From the NCBI GenBank assembly GCA_025617745.1, contig CM046869.1, positions 18,244,994 to 18,308,993 on the forward strand: a DNA stretch of 64,000 nucleotides, read 5' to 3'. Source of the DNA: Heliocidaris erythrogramma. Taxonomy: Eukaryota; Echinodermata; Echinoidea; Camarodonta; Echinometridae. A model generated the notes under the pieces. The model saw only the letters and a list, made by a program, of their open reading frames with translations. It ran no database searches and had not been told where the DNA came from. The translations under genes were made by a program, and so were the position numbers. Positions 56,955-64,000 of the stretch are shown here, piece by piece (positions within the stretch are counted from its first letter, which is position 1; each line of letters begins with the position of its first letter).

Positions 56955-57305
56955 CACTGTCATGTATTGGTGAAGGCTCTTGACTCTCATAGGAGAGGTC
57001 CTGGGTTCGACCCTTGCCTGGTATTTTCATACTTGGGCAAGGCATTTTACCCCACAATATGTCCTTCTCGACTCCGACAAGCTGGCGTAGTAATAATTGC
57101 AGGACCCTCAGAAAGACCAGGGAGCCATTCATCAAGTGGTTTGTCAGTGATTTTTACCGACAAATTTGCTCTCAGCCAATCAGATGCAAGGATTTCAGTA
57201 GCTTATAACAGTTGTCAGTAAAAATCATGGACGAAATGCTTGATGAAACGCTCCCCAATATTGATACTGATGAGGCTACCCTGGGTTAATGAAACCAAAT
57301 TATGA
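56955..57305 (+). mobile_element. tRNA-derived SINE interrupted by a MITE
   Basis: Box B GGGTTCGACCC at about 57002-57012, then ACTTGGGCAAGGCATTTTAC, then ATAATTGCAGGACCCTCAGA; after the inserted MITE it resumes with TATTGATACTGATGAGGCTA. The same modules are uninterrupted in the SINE at 23845-24085. Confidence 0.75.
57120..57255. mobile_element. MITE (136 bp) nested in the SINE
   Basis: Ends GGGAGCCATTCATCAAG and CTTGATGAAACGCTCCC are inverse copies, with arms of about 36 bp. The interior TTTGCTCTCAGCCAATCAGA and GGATTTCAGTAGCTTATAAC is shared with 2803-2953, so it is a subfamily of the GGGYCC-ended MITE with different outer bases. Confidence 0.85.
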
Positions 57306-57584
57306 TAACATCTATTATAAGAACATTTGAAGGAAAATAAGTAATGATATCTGACAATATGTAAGAGCAAAGGAAAATCCTCACACGTCATGTTTTTCCC
57401 GTCAAACTTAAATTCCAAATTGAACTTGACAAATCCACGATCACGTCCAATCCCCAAGACCTTGCGTGGGGGTATTGGTAAGTAATAAGGACCTCTCTTC
57501 TCATAAATCCTCACAATCCCGTACCATATTTGAGTTGAAGGTTGTATTTATTATCTTGATCAGTTGTGTCGTTTGGTAATTTGC

Positions 57585-58070
57585 GCTGGAGGAGTGTTTG
57601 CAGGGCCTTGGCAAGAGTTCAACATCTACTGCAGATGACGGATGATCTTTAAGAGGAGTTCTGGGTGAGGTGCTTTAGTGGGCGTACGACACATTGCTCT
57701 GGGGACAGTTGCTCGACAGTCAGTATCGTACTCCATATGATTTCTTAAATGCAACTCTGGACCAAATGCTATACCTTGCCCTAACCCTAACCCTAAATCT
57801 AAATCTAAAACTAAATCTAAAACTAACTCTAAATCTATATCTAACCTGAAACCCAGTTACACCCCTATTCCTCAGCAATTGCTGTTGGGAGTATATGTTT
57901 GATCACCGGTCTTTGAGCTGCAAGCTCTATTCAGTATATAATAGTTTTTTAACTGTCATGTTGTAATTTGTGAGCGAGGAATGTTTGAAAGGTCTTGGTG
58001 AGAGTTCAATATCTACCATAGATGACGTATGATCTTCAGGGGAGAGTGGATGGTCTTTGAAGGGAGAGTT
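57585..58070 (+). repeat. Direct duplication around a telomere-like run
   Basis: 57600-57675 (GGCCTTGGCAAGAGTTCAAC, ATCTACTGCAGATGACGGAT) and 57985-58060 (GGTCTTGGTGAGAGTTCAAT, ATCTACCATAGATGACGTAT) are diverged copies. Between them, 57777-57850 holds (CCCTAA)2-3 decaying into CTAAATCTAAAACTAAATC. Confidence 0.65.
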
Positions 58071-58885
58071 TTGGGTTAGTTCTACAGCAGATGGAATGAC
58101 TGATTTTTCATTAGCTGATCAGACATTTGCTCCAGGCTTTATAATCAGCAAACATTGTATTGAGATTTATTTCATGTACTGTAAAAGTGGAAATTTTCAT
58201 GCCATTAATTTTTTGCACTCAGCCGAGTACAGTGAATTTCATGTGTTTTAATTTCGCCAATGCACTAGGCTCTTGGGAATAGAAAAGAATACATAAACAA
58301 AAATATTCCATGTTTACAGTTGGGGTGGTCATTTAAACCTAATTTTTCAGTATTTGTCTTGTAGTAGAAGTCTCTCATTTTGGATTATTTGAATAAAAGT
58401 CTTACCCCCAACAGATGGAGGGTAATTATTTCAAATGTGAGTACATCATTTTCTTTCAGAGGTCTAAATAAGGTTGGTCACATGTGTGACCTAGCACAAA
58501 AAAAAGGGTCATACTTGTTGGTATTCAAACCTACTTTTCTTGTATTTCCCTTGGAGTAAAAGTATCCACACTTCATTGCTGTATGATGGGATTGCTATGA
58601 ACAGTTTGAAAACAATTTTCCATTAATGATATATTCTTTCCTTTTAGGACAATTGGGTTGGTCGCATATGTGACCACTCAAAAAAGGGTGTTTTTAAATG
58701 TCTCTGTCAAAACATTATGGTTGGGAAATGACTTATTCTTGTCAAAGAAAGGGAAATCTTTTGCATGTAAGAAACTGGTGATATCAAAAAATCAGTAAAA
58801 TGTAATCTGATTTTCCAGCAATGAAAATTAGATGGTCACGTGTGTGACCGTTTGTTTTACTTGATAAAGAATGGCCCATTACATC
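58071..58885 (+). repeat. Intron with about 5 copies of a 'GGTCACATGTGTGACC' phrase
   Basis: GGTCACATGTGTGACCTAGC (58476), GGTCGCATATGTGACCACTC (58659) and GGTCACGTGTGTGACCGTTT (58832) are near-palindromes spaced about 180 bp, each near AAAAAAGGGT or TTTAAACCTAATTTTTCAGTA-like text; GGTGGTCATTTAAACC (58323) is a weaker one. It looks like a degenerate tandem array with a palindrome in each unit. Confidence 0.55.
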
Positions 58886-59224
58886 TTAAAGGAAAGCTTT
58901 GTCATTCCTTTTATATCAGTTTGGAAGAACATCATAGTAGAAATGTCCCCTGAAAAGGATTGCTCTTCAAATGCCCTCATATTCGAAGAATGACGAGAAA
59001 CAGCTGAAATGTTTGGGCTAAACATGTGTATGTAGTCCCATATACACATTTCTGTGTGCAGTGAGTCTCAGCAGGATTGACGCAATTTCTTCTCTTTTTG
59101 GTGATTCCAAAACTTCACAGCATACACCAATTCTTATGTACTCTATAATCAACCTTTCCCAATGGCTTTGAGACAGTTTCTTTCACAGTGTTATCGCATG
59201 ACCAGAACTCAACTTTATCTTTAA
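58886..59224 (-). mobile_element. TTAA-type MITE copy (339 bp, both TTAA present)
   Basis: TTAA at 58886-58889 and 59221-59224. Reads TTAAAGGAAAGC, TCAAATGCCCTCATATTCGA, CTAAACATGTGTATGTAG, AGACAGTTTCTTTCACAGTG and CTCAACTTTATCTTTAA, inverse to 36174. Confidence 0.85.
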
Positions 59225-60439
59225 ATTCATTACTGAAGCTGTGTCAAGTCTGCTCTCCAGATCTGAGCCCTTAGCTCTATCAAATCCATCAGTAAATGGA
59301 AAAATGAAAAGCCTATCAATATTAAACTGAAGTGAGCCGGTAATCTGCCTGTGGTGTTTTGCAGATTACATTGTTCAATTGTTCAGTTGCTTATGAAACT
59401 CCCAGATCTGTTTGCCCTTTTGTGGTATTAATGGTTCAGAGTTATGGAGAACAATGTTTGAGGAGTGCCTGATTTTGTTTGTTACCCCTCTGTTCATACT
59501 AGCAAAATGCATTGTATAGCTTTACAAAAACAACCACAATAAGTGATTATTTTTTTCTGGTCTGAACAACATATAAATAAACGTCGTCTAACATGATGTC
59601 ATATAGAAAGACGGAGGTGTGAGAATGGTTTTGGACGAAAACTGTATAACGAATGATGTTCCACTCGTAGCGTGAATGTCGTATTGTACGAAACCCATAT
59701 AACTGGACGGGGCTTTTCGTGAATGCGTGCTGATATATGACCAGTCAGCTGTTATCTTATATCCCGGACCAATACCATAAAAATATGGTGTCAACTGACC
59801 TCCCTCAAACTAGTTTCTTATGCATTGTTTCTTTATATGATACTTATAAATGCGTGTATATCTCTTTTGCTATACGTCGATTCTTTATACCATGTTTCTT
59901 TATATGAAATTCATATAGATTTCCTCTAGATGTGTAATCATCCGAAAATCACTCCATGATTTAATTGTCAGGAAAATGATTTATCTCCTTGCACTTTATA
60001 TTTTAACATACATATCGGAAATGAAAGCAGGAATGAGTGTCGTAATTAAGAATAAATCAGTCATTCAGACAATGTCCCCAAGCAAGTCAGCTCCTCGTTC
60101 CTGCATTGTTTGATAATAATCTTCCAGGTATGCACCCAAGCTTTCGATCATTATCTTCTCATCTGAATGCCCCCATATTTTGAGAAGAGGGGATTAAGGG
60201 GTGATAACGATGAAAGTAGCTGACAGGCTGACTTACTGATGCATAGCATTATGCAAAAAAACCTGATCGTGCCCGACAAGGGATGGAGATGGAGTGGGAC
60301 GTTGCGGACGGCTAAGCGAATGTGAAATGAACAAACGTGTGGAGGAATGTGCTTCATTCATCTTGCAGTTCGCGTAGAGCAGTGGCTTCATAATAAAGCG
60401 GCTCCCAAGTGTCTGTAATTTATCGCTGGAGGGGACTGT
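59225..60439. other. Intron, nothing recognised
   Basis: AT-rich, with a GC-richer unique part near 60080-60430. No gene or repeat supported. Confidence 0.4.
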
Positions 60440-61135
60440 GATGAAGGTGGAAAGGGAATGTAGGAGGAGCAAGAGATCGGGAGGAGGTGGGAGACAAGGA
60501 GGAGGAGGAGAAGAAGGAGGGGGAGCAGGAGCAGCAGCAGCAGCAGCAAAAGAAGAAACGGAAGAAGATGATGATGAAGATTAATGAAGAGGAAGAAGAG
60601 GAGGAAGAAGAGGAGAAAAAAGAGGAGGAGGGGAGGGAGCTGAATGATGGTTGAGATGATTATGAGCCAAACACCATGGCGATAGGAAAGGGGGAGGATA
60701 GATGGAGGAAGCGGAGGGAAAGGAAATATTGGGAGGAGCATGGAATTGAGAGGAAGAGGAGGATGGTTGAGATGATTATGTACCAGTAACCATGGTGACG
60801 GGAAAGGGGAAGGATTTTTGGAGGATGACGAAGAAGAAACAGTAGGTACTTATTACAGATTTAAGGAGTTAAGAAGAGGAGTTTTAGTAAAGCGGATGAG
60901 GAGCATTTGTGGTATATACTAAGTGTGATGAAATAAAAGATTATGAGCAAGTAACAATGGTAATGAGAAAGGGGAAGGACAGCTGGAAGAGGATAAAGAA
61001 AAAACAATACTTAATCATTACAGATCTAGAGATTGAACATTGTTGGAGGAGGATGTCGAAGAAAACTGTCTTAATTTTTACAGACTAGGGAGGGAAGAAG
61101 AGTTTTAGATAAGAGGATGAATGGCTTTAATGGTA
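60440..61135 (+). repeat. GGA-rich tract plus about 3 diverged units of about 190 bp
   Basis: Purine-rich (GGAGGA, GAAGAA, GCAGCA). From 60645 a unit recurs: TGGTTGAGATGATTATG, A.CCATGG.GA..GGAAAGGGG, GGAGGATG or GGAAGAGGAT, GAAGAAA, ATTACAGAT.TA.GGAG. Confidence 0.65.
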
Positions 61136-61149
61136 TAACAATTTAACTC

Positions 61150-61213
61150 TGCTGTCTTTCTTGTATGTCTCTCGCTCTATCTCTCTGTCCCTTGCTCTCT
61201 GTCTCTCTCTATC

Positions 61214-61253
<40 letters not shown>

Positions 61254-61640
61254 ACTCGTTAATTCTTCTCTCATCTTTCGTTTGCCTGTCACTCTATCTG
61301 TCCCTCGCTCTCTCTATATCTCTCATTTATTCATCTACATGTATCATCTTTCATTTGTCACTGTACCTGTCCCTTGCTCTCTTTATCTCTTTCTCTCTAT
61401 TTCTCTCACCCATTTATTCTTCTTTCTATTGTTTGTCAGTCACTCTGTCTGACCCTTGCTCTCTCTATCTCTGTTTCTTTCTCTCACTCTCTCTATCATT
61501 ATTCTCTCATTTTTCATTTGTCTGTCACTATCTGCCCCTTGCTCTTACTCTCTTTCTCTTACTCACTCTCTCTCTCTCTCTCTTTCTCCATCACTCTCTC
61601 CCTCTTCTCACTTCCACTCCCTGTCTTTTTCTCTCCCTAA
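61150..61640. repeat. CT-rich tract
   Basis: Pyrimidine-rich with a phrase CATCTTTCATTTGTC.GTCACT recurring at about 110-bp spacing. Ser/Leu-rich frames are artefacts. Confidence 0.85.
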
Positions 61641-61929
61641 AATTATTCCATGAATGTCAAATTATCTTTGAAACAATTGAAAACATGTAGCGAATCAAAA
61701 GGCAATGAAAAATTGGGATACAACCTCTTTCCCACCGACCGTTTCCAGAGGATGCGATCCGGAGACGGGGGAAGATAGATGGGGATGTTGAAGCGGACCT
61801 AAGTGAATGTGAAATGTATGTGTGTCGGTATGCAATTTACAATCCATCACCGGCATTGCATTCATTATCCTCACGTTCTATCCCTTGTGTGGTCTTGATT
61901 TGCCATTTGGAAGTCCGAAGGTTCAGAAA

Positions 61930-62610
61930 TAATTCAGAGACGGATCGAGGAGGATGAGGGGAGGAGATGAGATGGATAAATGATGAGGCTCAGTATTAAT
62001 TCAGACTGGAGATGATTTGACAAGGAAGAATGAAATGAGAATGAAATAAACATTGACTTCAATATAAAGTTTTGGTAGTATGGGAGAAAGAATAGGAAGA
62101 TGGTAGAGATAGATGATAAATAGAGATGAGGGGGGGGGGAGTTAATTGACATGGTTGGAGAAGGTAGGGGGAGAAAGGAGATGGATAAATGATGAAGATG
62201 AGTATGGATTCAGACCTTAAATGGTGGGAGACAGTTTCTTTCACGATTCAATCTCATGACCAGAACTCAACTTTATCTTTAAGGGAGGAAGTAAGGGGGT
62301 ATTGACATAAGCATAATGAAAAAAAAAGTACAGAGGCTTGCAATGATTGCAGGATCGAGATTGTCATAAGGATATACAGATCTATAGATGAATGATGAAG
62401 GTGATGATTGAATCAAAGACTTGTTGATGGTAAGGATCGGAAGTAGGGGAGGGAGAATAAGATCAGAGATTTCCTCTGATAGGAGAAAGATAGGTGAATA
62501 ATGATATGAGAATTGATTCAGAGGCTTAAGATGGAGGAGGATTTGCATGTAGGGGGAGACACAAAACAGGGATAGGGATATGCAGTGATTAAGGTGCAAA
62601 GTCATTTATA
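61930..62610 (+). repeat. Degenerate tandem array, units about 130-180 bp, GA-rich
   Basis: GATGGATAAATGATGA, then A.TATT.ATTCAGA, then GGAGATGATTTGA or AAATGGTGGGAG recur near 61970, 62180, 62385 and 62490; a further related piece (GATAGATGAATGATGAAGAA) occurs at 63208. A fragment of the TTAA-type MITE (62228-62282) is inserted. Confidence 0.55.
62228..62282 (-). mobile_element. TTAA-type MITE terminal fragment
   Basis: AGACAGTTTCTTTCACGATT ... CCAGAACTCAACTTTATCTTTAA (final 17: CTCAACTTTATCTTTAA) equals the inverse of the left end of the 36174 copy; the rest is missing. Confidence 0.8.
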
Positions 62611-63342
62611 CACCTTTCATAAACTCCTTAGAGGGCATGATAGGAGCAGAAGAAGAGCATTGTAGGACTGTCAAAAATAATGCGTATTATATTAGGGCTG
62701 CTATTATTCACATAACACAGGCATTTTCCACCAAATGCTAGGTTTATGAATGCGATAATGTGGACCTCACATTGTCCCACCCTGATATCGTCAAAGGTCA
62801 TTTGATTTCCCGCACTATGCATGGAAACTTTTCTCCTTCAATTCACAGATCCCGCACGATGCCAGTTTTCAAAATGGATACTCTTTAAAATAATGCTCTG
62901 GGGTGAAACTCAAATGTACTTTTCAATAATTTTTATGTATAAAGCTGGGTAAAGTAGTAATGTTTGGTATCATAAGAAATGGTAATAAATTTCCTACAAA
63001 TTTTGTACACAATATTTTGTGAAATGATAGATGGTTAATGGTTAAAGTGCAGACATTTGAAAAGTAAGCTTTGATAATGTTTTGGTGAAATTTTGAAGAG
63101 AGCTAAACCCCTTGGCAGAGTAAGAGTTAATGCGCATAATAGGAACATGGATTTGTGAAAGGGGTATTAGAGGAGGATGGAAAGAGAAGGGATGGAATGA
63201 GGATGAAGATAGATGAATGATGAAGAATGGAAACAAAGTTTTCGAGATGATAGCATTTTTTTTTTTTGTAACCTGTTGCCTACAGGAACGATGTGATTCC
63301 TAGCTGTATTCAGGAAGTATCAGGGTCAGTATTCAACAGGTT
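62611..63342. other. Intron, nothing recognised
   Basis: No gene or element supported; a T run at 63257-63269. Confidence 0.45.
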
Positions 63343-63428
63343 AATTGTTAATATGAGAGCCAGAACGGCTTTATCTCTATGTAAAACATGAGTTAAGGCC
63401 CCTCTGATTCTCAGCAGATGAATCTCTC
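63343..63428. repeat. Short hairpin repeat ('AGAAGGGCGTTA' family)
   Basis: Left arm TTAATATGAGAGCCAGAACG then GCTTTATC; right arm GAGTTAAGGCCCCTCTGATT then CTCAGCAGATGAA. Diverged copy. Confidence 0.65.
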
Positions 63429-63821
63429 TAAGCTAGTTTCAAAATGCAGATATATATCTAACTCAATGTAAGCTTTTGACACAAACAGAGGGTGAATATT
63501 CACACAGAATGGCATAGGTTTTCAGACGTCACCCATACTCTGTCTCACACTACCCCCCCCCCCCCCCCCACGCATCACATTGAAAATGCTCATGTGACCT
63601 TCTGCGATGACAATCGCTATATCTTCCAATGGGAGGCACGGGATGGTTGGGGGGGGGTGACTTGGCTAAGGCATGATCAAGGGATTTGCAGGGGAACTGT
63701 GCCAGGGGCACTGCTTCATTGTCCGCAACATCAGTAGCTTTGTTTGGATTTGGAATTGGGGGGAGCGCTAATCGAGTCAGTAGATCCCAACATGATATCA
63801 GTGAATTGATTGTATTAGCAG

Positions 63822-63857
<36 letters not shown>

Positions 63858-64000
63858 CAAGCTCTGTAAAACTTGTGTTCATTCTGATATTGCACATAGA
63901 AGGCTTTGAATGCCCTGACTGCATTGGTTGTCAACTAGTGGCCATCTTAATGCCAGAATACTGTTCTTCGAGAAGGTCTTTCTCGTTGTGGCATTTGTTG
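63429..64000. other. Intron end of window with C and CT runs
   Basis: C homopolymer at 63551-63569, G run at 63650-63657 and (CT)n at 63823-63854. No coding exon supported up to the window edge. Confidence 0.45.

Noticed and set aside
63492-63737. 81-codon frame near the right edge
   Set aside because: Contains a poly-Pro run from a C homopolymer and has no recognisable domain.
1-64000. LTR elements, retrovirus or other virus-derived copies
   Set aside because: No paired LTRs, primer-binding site, capsid, protease or polymerase-like frames were seen.

Overview
This is a eukaryotic, animal genomic window: AT-rich, intron-dominated, and full of microsatellites, minisatellites, miniature inverted-repeat elements and SINE- or LINE-like remnants. 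Several dispersed motifs resemble repeats I know from sea urchin and other marine deuterostome genomes: the 'GGGCCC(T)GTTTCATAA' inverted-repeat ends, the 'GGGGAAGTCCACC' family, the tRNA-derived SINE with 'GTCCTTGGGCAAG', and LINE tails such as (TGAATC)n and (TTGAA)n. A sea urchin or close relative is the best guess. This is recognition from memory, not a search result.

Confident protein-coding sequence is sparse. Two plus-strand exons in the same phase (phase 0) stand out: 1-194 (left part outside the window) with a GTAAGA donor, and 49299-49391 with a pyrimidine-rich CAG acceptor and a GTGAGT donor. Joined, they encode a hydrophilic, Ser/Pro/Glu-rich stretch. It contains LLGDISGI, which recalls the linker of vertebrate DOCK9 (zizimin, DOCK-D) between the DHR1 and DHR2 domains. 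The window is then one intron of about 49.1 kb plus the first 14.6 kb of the next intron of a possible DOCK9-like Rho-family GEF gene. A weak candidate exon coding for a transmembrane segment lies at 38522-38659.

Layout. 1-9.5 kb: first exon, a degenerate tandem repeat, a TIR element, a perfect-TIR MITE nested in another repeat, hairpin repeats and a long foldback. 9.5-11.7 kb: a degenerate tandem array split by a 734-bp TIR element with internal repeats, plus telomere-like repeats. 12-16 kb: purine tract, large inverted (TAC)n/(TAG)n block and a local duplication. 16-20 kb: mostly single-copy intron with a GGGGAAGTCCACC element. 20.7-22.8 kb: an unusual 2-kb block bounded by perfect palindromes and carrying five TGACGTCA sites. 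23.8-28.4 kb: SINE, minisatellite, (TAG)n and a 150-bp tandem array. 29.8-31.5 kb: an element with a GC-rich central tandem array of about 330 bp per unit. 36-37 kb: a TTAA-flanked MITE inserted in a 183-186 bp tandem array, with neighbouring empty sites. 42-45 kb: LINE tails in tail-to-tail arrangement and a 66-bp minisatellite. 47.5-48.3 kb: (ATC)n. 49.3-50.3 kb: second exon followed by a 200-bp repeat array. 53-64 kb: more TTAA MITEs, long CT/GA tracts, and a SINE interrupted by a MITE.

I saw no rRNA, no functional tRNA, no CRISPR array, no transposase or reverse transcriptase reading frame, and no LTR or virus-derived element that I could support. Most long open frames here are products of simple repeats.
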